64,000 nucleotides of DNA from an uncultured Clostridia bacterium (GCA_934149155.1 CAKPDZ010000001.1:1-64000), one strand, 5' to 3'; shown: positions 17,107 through 27,589, counted from the stretch's first letter. The notes: a model not told the origin generated them from the letters alone. A program made the numbers and translations.

Positions 17107-19923
17107 TTTTAAAAATTTTCCTGTATAACTTTTCTCGTTTTTGCAAATTTGTTCAGGAGTTCCTACAGCAACAACTTCTCCTCCGGCGTCTCCACCTTCT
17201 GGACCTAAATCTATAATATGATCTGCTGTTTTAATCAAATCCAAATTATGTTCAATAACTATAATTGAATTTCCTGTATCCACTAATCTTTGTAGAATAT
17301 CTACCAATCTGTGAACATCTGCAATGTGTAATCCTGTTGTAGGTTCATCTAAAATATACAAAGTCTTACCTGTAGCACGTTTAGACAATTCTGTTGCAAG
17401 TTTTACACGTTGTGCTTCTCCACCAGATAATGTTGTTGATGGTTGTCCCAATTTGATATATCCAAGTCCTACATCATATAATGTTTGGATTTTGTTTTTA
17501 ATCTTAGGAATATTCTCAAAAAATCCTAATGCTTCTTCTACTGTCATATCTAATACATCAGCAATATTCTTTCCTTTATATTTTACTTCTAGAGTTTCTC
17601 TATTATATCTCTTTCCTTTACATACTTCACAAGGTACATAAACATCTGGCAAGAAATGCATTTCAATTTTGTGAACACCATCACCATTACAACTTTCACA
17701 TCTTCCTCCAGCTACATTAAAGCTAAATCTACCTTTAGCATATCCACGCATTTTTGCTTCATTTGTTCCAGCAAATATGTCTCTTATCAAATCAAATGCT
17801 CCTGTATATGTTGCAGGATTTGAACGCGGTGTTCTTCCTATTGGTGATTGGTCTATGTTAATAATTTTGTCTATATTGTTCAATCCTTTTATTTGCTTGC
17901 ATTTTCCTGGCTTTTCACTTGCACCATTTAATTGTTGCGCAATATTTTTATATAAAACTTCATTTACTAATGTACTCTTTCCTGACCCTGATACACCTGT
18001 AATACAAGTAAATACTCCTAATGGAAATTTCACGCTTATATTTTTCAAGTTGTTTTCTGTTGCTCCCACAACTTCAATACACTTTTTATTTCCTTTTCTT
18101 CTTTTTGATGGTACATGAATTTGTTTTCTACCACTTAGATAATCTCCTGTAATTGAACCTTTAACTTGCTTGATTTCTTCAGCAGTTCCTTGTGCCATAA
18201 CATTTCCACCATGCACACCAGCTCCTGGTCCGATGTCTATAATTTGGTCAGCAGCATACATTGTATCTTCATCATGTTCTACAACAATTAGTGTATTTCC
18301 CAAGTCTCTTAGTTTTTTTAAAGTGCCAATTAACTTTTCATTATCTCTTTGATGAAGTCCTATACTTGGCTCATCCAAAATATATAAAACTCCTGTTAAG
18401 CCTGAACCTATTTGAGTTGCTAAACGGATACGTTGCGCCTCTCCTCCTGATAGTGTTCCTGCACTTCTTGATAAAGTTAAATATTCTAGTCCAACATCAA
18501 TTAAAAATTGAAGTCTTGCATCTACTTCTTTTAAAATCATTTCTGCAATCATTTTTTGAGAATCTGTCAATTCTAGATTTCTCAAAAATTGTTGAATTTG
18601 TCTTATTGACATATCTGTCAATTCATTGATATTTTTATCTCCAATTTTGATGCATAAAATTTCTTTTTTCAATCTTGCTCCATTACATTCATCACAATGC
18701 ATATTACTCATATACATTTCGTAAAAATCTCTCATACCTTGAGATTTTGTTTCATTATGACGTCTTTCAAGTGTAGGTATTACACCCTCAAATGGTGCTG
18801 TGAACTTACGAACCCCTGCATATGATGAATATTCGAAGTCAATTTCTTCATCACCTGTTCCATAAAGGATTTTATCAAGAAAATCTCTAGGCAAATCTTT
18901 TATTTTTTTATTTTTGATGTCAATTCCATAATGTTCTCCAATGCTTTCGAAATACATTCTAGCCATTGTATCTCCCTTTTTCATTGTGCTTGACCCAAAA
19001 GCTTTTACTCCATCATATAAAGTTTTATTTTTATCTGGAATGATTAAATCCTCATCCATTTTCATCAAATACCCTATACCTGAGCACTTTGGACAAGCTC
19101 CATATGGATTATTAAATGAAAACATTCTTGGTGTCAATTCTGGAAAACTGAAACCACAATCAGGACATGCATAATTACAACTGTATAGAATTGTCTTGTC
19201 TCCTACAACATCTATCAACACTAGATTATCTGCATGTTTTAGTGCAACCTCAATTGATTCTGTAAGTCTTGCTGTAATTTCTGGTTTGATAACTAATCTA
19301 TCTACAACAATTTCAATTTCGTGTTTTTTCTTTTTATCAAGCTTTACATCTTCCATATCTGTTAAATCATAGATTTCTCCATCAACTCTAACTCTTGCAA
19401 AACCGTCTTTTTGCAAATCTTCAAATAGTTTTGTATATTCACCTTTTCTGCTACGAACAACTGGAGCTAAAATTTGAATTCTAGTACCTTCTTTTAATTT
19501 CATAACATTATCTACAATTTGGTCAATTGACTGCTTTTCAATCTTTTTACCACAATTAGGACAATATGGCACTCCAACTCTGGCATATAAAAGACGAATA
19601 TAATCATAAATCTCTGTAACTGTTCCAACTGTAGAACGTGGATTTTTTGAAGTTGTTTTTTGATCAATTGAAATAGCTGGTGAAAGCCCTTCAATTGACT
19701 CTACATCTGGCTTTTCCATTAATCCAAGAAATTGACGAGCATATGAAGATAAACTCTCTACATACCTTCTTTGCCCTTCTGCATATAATGTGTCAAATGC
19801 CAAAGAAGATTTTCCAGAACCTGAAAGTCCTGTTATTACTACTAATTTATCTCTAGGTATTTCTAAATTTATATTTTTTAAATTATGTTCTTTCGCTCCT
19901 TTTATAATTATTTTGTCATTCAT
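17092..19923 (-). CDS. uvrA: Excinuclease ABC subunit A
   Basis: UvrA is the damage-sensing ABC ATPase dimer of nucleotide excision repair. Visible features are Walker [13 protein letters not shown] near the N-terminus, [18 protein letters not shown], a first zinc module (CPNCGKK), [19 protein letters not shown] with [13 protein letters not shown], the second Walker [12 protein letters not shown], the UvrB-interacting/zinc region ([21 protein letters not shown]), and [15 protein letters not shown]. Length is about 943 aa. The ATG at 19923 (MNDKIIIKG) is the start, with AAAGAGGTG before it. An upstream in-frame ATG at 20022 is an artefact of an open frame through the intergenic repeat. uvrB is not in the window. 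Confidence 0.98.
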   Translation of the reverse strand: MNDKIIIKGAKEHNLKNINLEIPRDKLVVITGLSGSGKSSLAFDTLYAEGQRRYVESLSSYARQFLGLMEKPDVESIEGLSPAISIDQKTTSKNPRSTVGTVTEIYDYIRLLYARVGVPYCPNCGKKIEKQSIDQIVDNVMKLKEGTRIQILAPVVRSRKGEYTKLFEDLQKDGFARVRVDGEIYDLTDMEDVKLDKKKKHEIEIVVDRLVIKPEITARLTESIEVALKHADNLVLIDVVGDKTILYSCNYACPDCGFSFPELTPRMFSFNNPYGACPKCSGIGYLMKMDEDLIIPDKNKTLYDGVKAFGSSTMKKGDTMARMYFESIGEHYGIDIKNKKIKDLPRDFLDKILYGTGDEEIDFEYSSYAGVRKFTAPFEGVIPTLERRHNETKSQGMRDFYEMYMSNMHCDECNGARLKKEILCIKIGDKNINELTDMSIRQIQQFLRNLELTDSQKMIAEMILKEVDARLQFLIDVGLEYLTLSRSAGTLSGGEAQRIRLATQIGSGLTGVLYILDEPSIGLHQRDNEKLIGTLKKLRDLGNTLIVVEHDEDTMYAADQIIDIGPGAGVHGGNVMAQGTAEEIKQVKGSITGDYLSGRKQIHVPSKRRKGNKKCIEVVGATENNLKNISVKFPLGVFTCITGVSGSGKSTLVNEVLYKNIAQQLNGASEKPGKCKQIKGLNNIDKIINIDQSPIGRTPRSNPATYTGAFDLIRDIFAGTNEAKMRGYAKGRFSFNVAGGRCESCNGDGVHKIEMHFLPDVYVPCEVCKGKRYNRETLEVKYKGKNIADVLDMTVEEALGFFENIPKIKNKIQTLYDVGLGYIKLGQPSTTLSGGEAQRVKLATELSKRATGKTLYILDEPTTGLHIADVHRLVDILQRLVDTGNSIIVIEHNLDLIKTADHIIDLGPEGGDAGGEVVAVGTPEQICKNEKSYTGKFLKHFIS

Positions 19924-19957
19924 AATTTTCACCTCTTTGTTTTTAATGAACATATCC

Positions 19958-19986
19958 ATTATACAATATTTTTGTTTTTTTGACAA
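19958..19986 (-). promoter_or_regulatory. uvrA promoter
   Basis: On the minus strand TTGTCA (19981-19986) and TATAAT (19958-19963) are spaced by 17 nt, about 35 nt before the uvrA start. I see no clear LexA box. Confidence 0.75.
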
Positions 19987-19998
19987 TGGTACATTTGG

Positions 19999-20029
19999 TG
20001 CACAGATAAGAACCGTTTCCAAATGTGCA
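19999..20029 (+). repeat. 31-bp GAACCGGT repeat, variant copy upstream of uvrA
   Basis: It begins TGCACA and ends TGTGCA (perfectly paired ends). The core reads AAGAACCGTTTCCAAATG and has lost one G of the ACCGGT palindrome. It lies between the terminator of the preceding gene and the uvrA promoter. Confidence 0.85.
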
Positions 20030-20031
20030 AA

Positions 20032-20073
20032 TAAAAAATTATCACATGTGACTATGAATGTGATAATTTTTTA
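20032..20073 (-). terminator. Terminator of the FGE-domain surface protein gene
   Basis: A long stem (about AAAAAATTATCACAT against ATGTGATAATTTTTT) with a 10-nt loop and T-run on the minus strand lies 12 nt after the stop of the gene ending at 20085. Confidence 0.8.
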
Positions 20074-20084
20074 TTTTATAATAA

Positions 20085-21770
20085 TTAAAATATTGTTACT
20101 CTAAATCCTATACTCCAATATGATTGTGTAGCTGTATTGTTACTTCTACTATTTATGCTAATCTCAGAAGAAACACTACTTTCATAAGAACCTCCTCTAA
20201 TTACGCAAGGTTGCGAACTTACATTTGAATTTTCAAGAGTCCATTCCCACACATTTCCTGCTAAATCAAATATATTTTGTTTTGCAAATCCCATAATTGA
20301 ACCTGTTGTCAATAATGTAGCATTATTTCCGTTTTTATCATACGGAGCTTGCAGCCACGTTGAACCATTATTAGTTGAATATTGAGCTCTTGTATTTGTA
20401 ATATTATATTTGCTTGATTTATAATTTCCAATAGATGTACTGTTTGTTTTCAACTGTAATTGAATCATTTCTATAGCTACTCCTTGAGCTACTGATTTGG
20501 CTTCTATATATTTTTGTACTAAATCCCACTGTATTCCAAACATTAAGCTTCCTGTACGTCCATTAGTACTTGCCTTACTTGCCAATGTTTGAGCTTCGCT
20601 ACAAGTTACCCAGTTTAATGGATATTGATTTGCTTTAGATGTTGGCATTAAACTTGCACTCGAAGTATTTCCTGTTCGTTTTGTAGATGTTCCCGCTTCA
20701 TATCTAGCTATATAAAATCCTCCATTTTGGTAAATACTCTTCAACATCTTCTGCTTTAACTCAGTATATGAACTACTAGATATTCCGATAGCATCGCTAG
20801 AAGAATATGTGTCACTTGTTGATGTTCCATTTCTGTATGTTAATGCATATTTGTGTAAATCATCTTCAATTTTGTTATATTCTTCATCAGTAAAATCTTT
20901 TATGCTTATTCCTGCATTTGGATATACACTTGCCAATCTAGGCACTTCTATCCATACATATTCATTTCCTGAATTATCTTGAATTATTAATCCTGTATCT
21001 AATGTTGTTCCCTCAACTTGTTTAAATTCTGAGTTTGGCAAATATGGTCTTGTTCCTGGACCATTTGGTAGATTTGCTGTACCTCCCTGAATTTCGTCAT
21101 TTGCTTGATATGAGTCGATACTTAATTTTATACTCATTGCAGCAGTAGCATCAGGATTGTCCATAAAATATTTTCCTACAATATAGCCCCATTGCGAATC
21201 CAATTCATCATTGTCTCCTGTCCACTCAGCAGTAACTTTTAAATATGCTTTATCTTTTGAAGCAACTTGCAAAGAATGTTCTATTTTTAATGTAAATGGT
21301 ATTTTAGTTACATCATTAATTATTTCACCTCTCGAAACAAGCTCACCCGTTTCTTGATCAGTCTCTAACGTTGGGTCTTGTATCTTAATAAAATTCCCTT
21401 CTGGATCCGGTTTGTCACCTTTTACTAATTCATACGATACTCCAGCAATTGATATTGCTTGAACATTATAGCTTAAGTCAACTAAAGCTTCTCCTTTATT
21501 TAATATATCAACAGTTACTGTTTGTTTTTGCATTTGAGGATATAATGTTGGAAATTCAATTTCTATTGGATTTTCCTTTTTTTCATCTCCTATGTAATAC
21601 TCCATATCCCATGCTGCTACATGTATATTTAGATGATTATTTAATACTTTTGAATATGCTAACCATGCAAATGTTGTCATTATAAGGGCAAAAATAACTA
21701 ATAAATACTTTCGGAATTTATTTTTCTTATTTTGGTTGGATTTTCTATGTTTACGTAATAAATTTTTCAC
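20085..21770 (-). CDS. Membrane-anchored surface protein: TasA-like N-terminus, FGE/C-type-lectin-like C-terminus
   Basis: The 561-residue protein has a basic N-terminus, one hydrophobic segment ([19 protein letters not shown], about 23-41) and a beta-rich part resembling TasA/camelysin-type proteins (about 50-230). The C-terminal part (about 265-561) has the hallmarks of the formylglycine-generating-enzyme/sulfatase-modifying fold: [45 protein letters not shown] and SIGFRV. I see no pair of catalytic Cys, so it is probably a binding module. This C-type-lectin-like fold is also used by variable proteins of diversity-generating retroelements, but no reverse transcriptase is visible here. The GTG start at 21770 has GGGAG 13 nt away, a loose fit. 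It stands alone, far from the similar genes after 32.5 kb. Confidence 0.8.
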   Translation of the reverse strand: MKNLLRKHRKSNQNKKNKFRKYLLVIFALIMTTFAWLAYSKVLNNHLNIHVAAWDMEYYIGDEKKENPIEIEFPTLYPQMQKQTVTVDILNKGEALVDLSYNVQAISIAGVSYELVKGDKPDPEGNFIKIQDPTLETDQETGELVSRGEIINDVTKIPFTLKIEHSLQVASKDKAYLKVTAEWTGDNDELDSQWGYIVGKYFMDNPDATAAMSIKLSIDSYQANDEIQGGTANLPNGPGTRPYLPNSEFKQVEGTTLDTGLIIQDNSGNEYVWIEVPRLASVYPNAGISIKDFTDEEYNKIEDDLHKYALTYRNGTSTSDTYSSSDAIGISSSSYTELKQKMLKSIYQNGGFYIARYEAGTSTKRTGNTSSASLMPTSKANQYPLNWVTCSEAQTLASKASTNGRTGSLMFGIQWDLVQKYIEAKSVAQGVAIEMIQLQLKTNSTSIGNYKSSKYNITNTRAQYSTNNGSTWLQAPYDKNGNNATLLTTGSIMGFAKQNIFDLAGNVWEWTLENSNVSSQPCVIRGGSYESSVSSEISINSRSNNTATQSYWSIGFRVTIF

Positions 21771-21906
21771 GTTTTATTTTATTCTCCCTTCTTTTGTTAC
21801 TTCGTTACATTTTTCTTTCGTCATTGTTTATTATTATAAGTTGCTATTTCATACATTTATATTTTACACTAAATTTATAATTAGCGCAATATCAAATTTA
21901 AAAGAT

Positions 21907-21935
21907 TTGCAATTTGCATTATTTTATAGTATAAT
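21907..21935 (+). promoter_or_regulatory. Promoter of the 85-aa gene
   Basis: TTGCAA (21907-21912) and TATAAT (21930-21935) are spaced by 17 nt, about 30 nt upstream of the start codon. Confidence 0.75.
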
Positions 21936-21967
21936 TAAATTATAAAAACATTAGAGGAGGACTTTTT

Positions 21968-22225
21968 ATGAGCAAATACACAGTCGTAGACTTAAAGTCT
22001 ACAATACTAGTAACACGGGATAGGAATTTCTTTAAGATTCTTCAATTAGAATCATGGAAAACGGAGTATATCAATTCTGCAAATTTGAAGGGAGCATGTT
22101 TTAAATATCCTTCAGATTTTATAAAAGCTTTCAGAAAACCATTTGGTTTACAAAACGTTATTTTGTCAACTGATGCAAAAGAATTTATGGAAGACTTAAT
22201 TGCATTTAACCGCATTGATAGTTAA
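21968..22225 (+). CDS. Hypothetical protein, 85 aa
   Basis: No family recognised. The protein is soluble-looking, with mixed charge and no signal peptide or membrane helix. The ATG is preceded by GAGGAGG and a good promoter, and a strong terminator follows at 22252, so it is an independent expressed unit. Codon choice differs somewhat from neighbours (CGG, AGG and CGC for Arg appear together with AGA), as in purA, which hints at separate origin. It converges on bofA. Confidence 0.8.
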   Translation: MSKYTVVDLKSTILVTRDRNFFKILQLESWKTEYINSANLKGACFKYPSDFIKAFRKPFGLQNVILSTDAKEFMEDLIAFNRIDS

Positions 22226-22251
22226 TGTTCTATCCTAAGAAAAATCCTTTA

Positions 22252-22283
22252 ACTCAGGAGCAGCAATAGCTCCTGAGTTTTTT
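22252..22283 (+). terminator. Strong terminator of the 85-aa gene
   Basis: CTCAGGAGC (22253-22261) pairs perfectly with GCTCCTGAG (22269-22277) around 7 nt and is followed by TTTTTT. Its T-run touches the 31-bp repeat at 22283. Confidence 0.92.
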
Positions 22284-22313
22284 GCACATTTGGGACCGGT
22301 TCTCTGCTGTGCA
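22283..22313 (-). repeat. 31-bp GAACCGGT repeat, single copy between convergent genes
   Basis: Identical over all 31 bases to the addA copy at 1337-1367, with ends TGCACA/TGTGCA. It lies directly after the T-run of one terminator and 3 nt beyond the stop codon that bofA would have without its frameshift. Confidence 0.93.
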
Positions 22314-22316
22314 TTT

Positions 22317-22584
22317 TTATCCCCCTCCTATTAATAATTTAACTATTATTAAAAATAAAGCTCCAGGTAATCCCAAAATTCCGTACTAAAATAGATGTAA
22401 ACAAGTTTAAACCTATATGAAATCCCCATATTCTCCCGATTAAATTAATAACATAAATAAGTATTCCTCCTAAAATTGAATTAAAAACTAATTTTAAAAT
22501 CTTTTTTACTGGAATTATAAAAATTTTTCCAATAATAAATAAAATACAAACACAAGATATTATTATAAGAATATTTATATTCAC
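22317..22584 (-). pseudogene. bofA: BofA-family protein (pro-sigma-K processing inhibitor), frameshifted
   Basis: BofA is a small membrane protein that in Bacillus holds the SpoIVFB protease inactive during sporulation. The first 66 residues fit the family: an N-terminal helix, then KLVFNSILGGILIYVINLIG and GFHIGLNLFTSILV. After this Val (codon 22384-22386) the frame as given continues RNFGITWSFIFNNS and stops at 22339. Skipping the single base at 22383 restores GILGLPGALFLIIV and ends at 22317, which is the expected BofA C-terminus. A one-base insertion or a sequencing error is therefore likely. The start is GTG after GAGGTGA. The neighbour upstream is the usual partner yaaL. Confidence 0.82.
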
Positions 22585-22595
22585 ACAATCACCTC

Positions 22596-22632
22596 AAAAA
22601 AAATAATAGTAATTAATATTACTACTATTTTT
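22596..22632 (-). terminator. AT-rich hairpin with T-run between yaaL and bofA
   Basis: On the minus strand a stem of about 13 bp (AATAGTAGTAAT against ATTACTATTATT) is followed by eight T, 12 nt before the bofA start. It could terminate or attenuate transcription between the two genes. Confidence 0.6.
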
Positions 22633-22657
22633 ATGTTCAAATCTGGACAAATATTCT

Positions 22658-22945
22658 CTATCCTGCAATATTCTTTTTCTTATATACTCTGGCTTTTAAT
22701 TCTTCTACTTTGTTTAATTCAATTCCTTTTAACTTTGCCATCTTGATTAAATAATCTAATTTAGATTGATGAGCCTTTATTTGATATATATAGTAATCTA
22801 TCAAAGAATCTTCAGCATATTCAAAATTGCATCTAGCAACTTCTAGTAAATCTTTTGTTTCGATAATTGTTTGTATAATTTCTTGTTCTAATTCTTGTTC
22901 ACTTTTTCCTTTTATTATTTTTTCTATTAGGTATTCTTCCTTCAT
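22658..22945 (-). CDS. YaaL-like DUF2508 family protein
   Basis: A 95-residue helical protein with the DUF2508 signature in its middle (FEYAEDSLIDYYIYQIKAHQ). The recR-yaaL-bofA order of Firmicutes supports the call, and bofA follows here. recR is not upstream: a cation exchanger gene lies there. The molecular function of the family is not known. I prefer the ATG at 22945 because GGAGAG lies 9 nt before it. A GTG three codons up would sit on top of that site. Confidence 0.8.
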   Translation of the reverse strand: MKEEYLIEKIIKGKSEQELEQEIIQTIIETKDLLEVARCNFEYAEDSLIDYYIYQIKAHQSKLDYLIKMAKLKGIELNKVEELKARVYKKKNIAG

Positions 22946-23058
22946 TTTTTTCACTCTCCAAACTCATTTGTTTCTTTATTATTATATTCACGTATTTTAT
23001 AAAATATACCGTAAAGAACAGTTCTGTTCGCTACAAAACCACCTTTAAGAACCGGTTC

Positions 23059-23919
23059 CTACGGTACTACCGTGAATAATACAATTCCTATAGATTGAAT
23101 AATAAATAAATTCATCATATTAGACATTAACAAATTATTTGTAGCCTCAATAACACCTAACATATCATTGTTTGAACTCTTATGATGACGTTGAGCCTCA
23201 AAAAATGTTATTAATTCTGGAATGCTTGTAACAAATCCAAGTACTATTCCTATAACTACTTCTGGCACATTAAATCTTCTACATAAAACATCTAATGTAT
23301 TTCCCAATAAATCTCCAATTACAAATAGCAATATTCCTGTCACTAGCAAAATTATAATATCTTTTAAAATTCTTATTTTTTTGTTTTTTCTTATCTTTTG
23401 CTCAGTAATCATAGTTGTTTGATTTTTTTCTCCCTCATCAACTTCTACATTATCTAAATACAATTCATGTGCATTATTGTTAATTTTCTTACATCCTAAA
23501 TACAATATAATTAATAGTGGCACCATTGCTAATTGAAATTCACTTTTTACTGCACTAAACATTAATGGCAAAGCAATAGTGATAATGACTAAAATTATAT
23601 CTATTTTGATAGCTTGATTTTTCAATGCCTTTTGATTTTTATTTAATGCAATTGCTCCTGAATATTGAATTAGATTGATAACATTTGAACTTAATACATT
23701 ATAAATACTTGCACCTAGCAATCCTTTAAGACTGGCAGCTCCTATTGTTAGTAACTCTGGTACTGATGTCGCTACTCCTGCAATATTCCCTACTGTTTTA
23801 GGTTTTAAATTTAAATTTTCAGCTAAATTTCTTAATGCTCTGACTAATATATATTTAGATATCAAAACTATCAATCCTGAATAAACTACAAATTGAACTA
23901 TTTCCCATAATAATTCCAT
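23059..23919 (-). CDS. Sodium/calcium exchanger family membrane protein
   Basis: A 286-residue integral membrane protein of the Ca2+/cation antiporter family (YrbG-like). It has two inverted halves of four to five helices. The alpha repeats are visible as GVATSVPELLTIGAASLKG with SIYNVLSSNVINL, and GFVTSIPELITFF with ATNNLLMSNMMNL. A charged cytoplasmic loop (about 150-190) separates the halves. It should exchange Ca2+ or another cation for Na+ or H+. The last codons lie in a short palindromic stretch next to a GGAACCGGTTC sequence that resembles part of the 31-bp repeat. It is divergent from serS across a long inverted repeat. Confidence 0.87.
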   Translation of the reverse strand: MELLWEIVQFVVYSGLIVLISKYILVRALRNLAENLNLKPKTVGNIAGVATSVPELLTIGAASLKGLLGASIYNVLSSNVINLIQYSGAIALNKNQKALKNQAIKIDIILVIITIALPLMFSAVKSEFQLAMVPLLIILYLGCKKINNNAHELYLDNVEVDEGEKNQTTMITEQKIRKNKKIRILKDIIILLVTGILLFVIGDLLGNTLDVLCRRFNVPEVVIGIVLGFVTSIPELITFFEAQRHHKSSNNDMLGVIEATNNLLMSNMMNLFIIQSIGIVLFTVVP

Positions 23920-23949
23920 AATTTGTCACCACACCTCAACTTTTCACTT

Positions 23950-24014
23950 AGTTACAATTCACAACAGTATTATTAATTCATAAAAGTATTTATTATAAGC
24001 TGTGAATTGTAACT
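23950..24014. repeat. Inverted repeat between the exchanger gene and serS
   Basis: Arms 23950-23963 and 24001-24014 (AGTTACAATTCACA and its complement) pair over 14 bp with a 37-nt AT-rich loop. The loop contains a TATAAT on the minus strand, so the structure may surround the promoter of the exchanger gene. No T-box sequence for serS is visible. Confidence 0.7.
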
Positions 24015-24052
24015 TCACTTAACGCTATTATTTACAAATTATGTGATTTTTA

Positions 24053-24081
24053 TTGATATTTATTGATTTTTGTTATATAAT
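24053..24081 (+). promoter_or_regulatory. serS promoter
   Basis: TTGATA (24053-24058) and TATAAT (24076-24081) are spaced by 17 nt. The leader is short, about 30 nt, which leaves no room for a T-box. Confidence 0.85.
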
Positions 24082-24116
24082 AACGTTATTATATACTTTT
24101 AGGAGGAATTGATAGT

Positions 24117-25406
24117 ATGATAGATATTAAATTAATTAGAGAAAATCCAGAATTAGTAAAGGAAAATATTAGAAAAAAATTTCAAAATCAAAAATTAGTT
24201 CTTGTTGATGAAGTTTTAGAATTAGATAAGAAAAATAGAGAAGCAAAATTAAATGGTGACAATCTTAGATCTGACAGAAAAAAAACTAGCGAACAAATCG
24301 GACAACTTATGAAAGCTGGTCAAAAAGATGAAGCAGAAAAATTAAGACAAGAAGTTCAAAAAATAAATGCTGCACTTGAAGAAAATGAAGCACTTGAAGA
24401 AAAATATTCAAATGAAATTAAAGAAAGAATGATGAAAATTCCAAATATAATGGATGCAAGTGTTCCAATTGGAAAAGATGATAGTGAAAATGTAGAAGTT
24501 CAAAAATTTGGTGAACCAACTAAACCAGATTATGAAATTCCTTATCATGCAGATATCTTAGATACATTTAACGGTTTAGATAAAGAAAGTGCCGGAAGAA
24601 CTAGCGGAATGGGATTCTATTATTTAGTTGGCGATATTGCCAGATTACATGAAGCAATGCTTGCTTATGCCAGAGATTATATGATAAATAATGGATTCAC
24701 TTATTGCATTCCCCCATTCATGATTCGTTCAGATGTTGTTACAGGTGTAATGAGCTTTGAAGAAATGGATGCAATGATGTATAAAATTGAAAATGAAGAT
24801 TTATTCTTGATTGGTACTTCTGAACATTCAATGATAGGAAGATTCAAAGATCAAATTATCAAAAAATCAGATTTACCAATAACAATGACATCATATTCTC
24901 CTTGTTTTAGAAAAGAAATCGGTTCTCATGGATTAGAAGAAAGAGGATTATATCGTGTACATCAATTCGAAAAACAAGAAATGATAGTTCTTTGCGAACC
25001 AGAGGATTCTATGAATTGGTATAATAAAATGTGGAAATTAAGTGTTGACTTATTTAGAAACTTCAATGTTCCCGTAAGACAACTTGACTGTTGTTCTGGA
25101 GATTTAGCAGACTTAAAAGTAAAATCATGTGATATAGAAGCTTGGAGTCCACGTCAACAAAAATATTTTGAAGTTTGTAGCTGTTCTACATTAGGAGATG
25201 CTCAAGCTAGGCGTTTAGGAATACGTGCTAAAGGTGAAAAAGGAAATTATTATCTTCATACTTTAAACAACACTGTTGTTGCTACACCTAGAGGATTAAT
25301 TGCTGTTATTGAAAATAATTATAATGAAGATGGATCTATTACTGTTCCAGAGGTTTTAAGACCTTATATGGGTGGAACAGCTAAATTAGTACCTGTAAAA
25401 AAATAA
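24117..25406 (+). CDS. serS: Seryl-tRNA synthetase
   Basis: SerRS charges tRNA-Ser. The N-terminal helical arm (about residues 20-105, charged coiled coil) is followed by the class II core: TSGMGFYYLVGD, motif 2 ERGLYRVHQFEKQEM, and motif 3 LRPYMGGTAKLVP at the C-terminus. The serine-binding region around FLIGTSEHSMIG is present. Length 429 aa is normal. The ATG is preceded by AGGAGG. It is a single-gene unit with its own promoter and terminator. Confidence 0.98.
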   Translation: MIDIKLIRENPELVKENIRKKFQNQKLVLVDEVLELDKKNREAKLNGDNLRSDRKKTSEQIGQLMKAGQKDEAEKLRQEVQKINAALEENEALEEKYSNEIKERMMKIPNIMDASVPIGKDDSENVEVQKFGEPTKPDYEIPYHADILDTFNGLDKESAGRTSGMGFYYLVGDIARLHEAMLAYARDYMINNGFTYCIPPFMIRSDVVTGVMSFEEMDAMMYKIENEDLFLIGTSEHSMIGRFKDQIIKKSDLPITMTSYSPCFRKEIGSHGLEERGLYRVHQFEKQEMIVLCEPEDSMNWYNKMWKLSVDLFRNFNVPVRQLDCCSGDLADLKVKSCDIEAWSPRQQKYFEVCSCSTLGDAQARRLGIRAKGEKGNYYLHTLNNTVVATPRGLIAVIENNYNEDGSITVPEVLRPYMGGTAKLVPVKK

Positions 25407-25419
25407 TACAAGACTTTTG

Positions 25420-25445
25420 AAAAGTGCAATATTTGCACTTTTTTC
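25420..25445 (+). terminator. serS terminator
   Basis: AAGTGCAA and TTGCACTT pair around TAT and are followed by a T-run. The end of the T-run adjoins the -35 of the purA promoter. Confidence 0.88.
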
Positions 25446-25474
25446 TTGATATTACCAAATTTGTGTGTTATAAT
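25446..25474 (+). promoter_or_regulatory. purA promoter
   Basis: TTGATA (25446-25451) and TATAAT (25469-25474) are spaced by 17 nt. The leader to the purA start is about 55 nt. Confidence 0.85.
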
Positions 25475-25516
25475 TTTATTGGTATAGTTTTTATGTAACT
25501 TTGTTTCTATAATTAG

Positions 25517-26842
<1,326 letters not shown>

Positions 26843-26874
26843 TATTTATTATGCGTTACAAAAACTTACCATGT

Positions 26875-26898
26875 AAAGGCTCTTTTTGAGCCTTTTTT
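26875..26898 (+). terminator. purA terminator
   Basis: AAAGGCTC and GAGCCTTT pair around five T, followed by a T-run that overlaps the -35 of the next promoter. Confidence 0.88.
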
Positions 26899-26925
26899 GA
26901 TTTTATTTTATTTATGTGTTATAAT
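26897..26925 (+). promoter_or_regulatory. ysxC promoter
   Basis: TTGATT (26897-26902) and TATAAT (26920-26925) are spaced by 17 nt. Transcription should start around 26931-26933, inside the repeat dimer that begins at 26927. Confidence 0.8.
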
Positions 26926-26926
26926 A

Positions 26927-26989
26927 TGCACAGCAGAGAACCGGTTTCAAATGTTCATGGAACATTTAAGAACCGGTCTCAAATGTGCA
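26927..26989 (+). repeat. 31-bp GAACCGGT repeat, tandem dimer forming the ysxC leader
   Basis: Two copies (26927-26957 and 26959-26989) are separated by one base, the same 63-nt arrangement as in asnB. Outer ends TGCACA and TGTGCA pair, and inner ends TGTTC and GAACA pair around ATG, so the dimer can form a nested structure. The ysxC ribosome binding site AAAGGA begins 3 nt after the dimer. Confidence 0.9.
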
Positions 26990-27007
26990 AGAAAGGAATT
27001 ATATATT

Positions 27008-27589
27008 ATGATAGTAAAAAACCCAAAATTTGAAATCTCTGCAGTAAGAGAAAATCAATATCCAAAAAACGGACTACCCGAAGTTGTTTTAGTTGGAAAA
27101 TCTAATGTTGGAAAATCTAGTTTTATAAATACTATGATTAATAGAAAAAAGTTAGCTCGTACAAGTAGTGAACCTGGAAAAACTCGTCAATTAAATTTTT
27201 ATAATATTGATGATAAATTTTATTTTGTTGATTTACCTGGCTATGGTTATAGCAAAATGTCTAAACAAGAACAAGTTAAAGTTGGCGAATTTATTGAACA
27301 TTATTTAAAACATCGTCAAGAAATTTGCCTTATTATATTTTTAGTTGATATTAGACATGACCCTACTTCTAATGATTTTTTAATGTATGATTATGTTATA
27401 AGAAGTGGTCTTCCTTGTATGATTTTAACTAACAAAGCTGATAAAATTGCTAAAACTAAAGTAGATGCTGCTGCTAAAAACATTCAAAAACAGCTTAATC
27501 CCATTGGAGATATTACTACTCTTCCTTTTTCTTCTGAACGAAAGGTTTACAGTGATGATGCTTGGAAAGTTATCGAGTCTTATTTGTAA
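27008..27589 (+). CDS. ysxC: Ribosome biogenesis GTP-binding protein YsxC/EngB
   Basis: YsxC is an essential GTPase in assembly of the 50S ribosomal subunit. G1 is GKSNVGKSSFINTMI, G3 is DLPGYGYSKM and G4 is LTNKADK, in a 194-residue single G domain as in the family. I start at the ATG at 27008, where the match begins and AAAGGA precedes. The frame is open further upstream because the repeat dimer contains no stops, but that stretch lies before or at the promoter. It is usually next to lon or clpX and stands alone here. Confidence 0.96.
   Translation: MIVKNPKFEISAVRENQYPKNGLPEVVLVGKSNVGKSSFINTMINRKKLARTSSEPGKTRQLNFYNIDDKFYFVDLPGYGYSKMSKQEQVKVGEFIEHYLKHRQEICLIIFLVDIRHDPTSNDFLMYDYVIRSGLPCMILTNKADKIAKTKVDAAAKNIQKQLNPIGDITTLPFSSERKVYSDDAWKVIESYL

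Noticed and set aside
19924..20022. N-terminal extension of UvrA
   Set aside because: It would run through the promoter and repeat, while the ATG at 19923 has a good ribosome binding site and matches the family start.
22990..23060. T-box riboswitch (minus-strand AAAGGTGG followed by GCGAAC)
   Set aside because: The AGGGTGG-ACCGCG core is not present, no specifier stem is visible, and the gene downstream (yaaL) is not a T-box target.
23035..23065. Further copy of the 31-bp repeat (AAGAACCGGTTCC)
   Set aside because: Only the ACCGGT core region matches. The ends and the CCCAAATG arm are missing, so it is at most a fragment.
23930..24116. T-box leader of serS
   Set aside because: The serS promoter lies only about 40 nt from the start codon and no T-box sequence occurs.
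26897..27007. N-terminal extension of YsxC
   Set aside because: The open frame exists only because the repeat dimer lacks stops. The promoter lies inside this stretch and the family begins at 27008.
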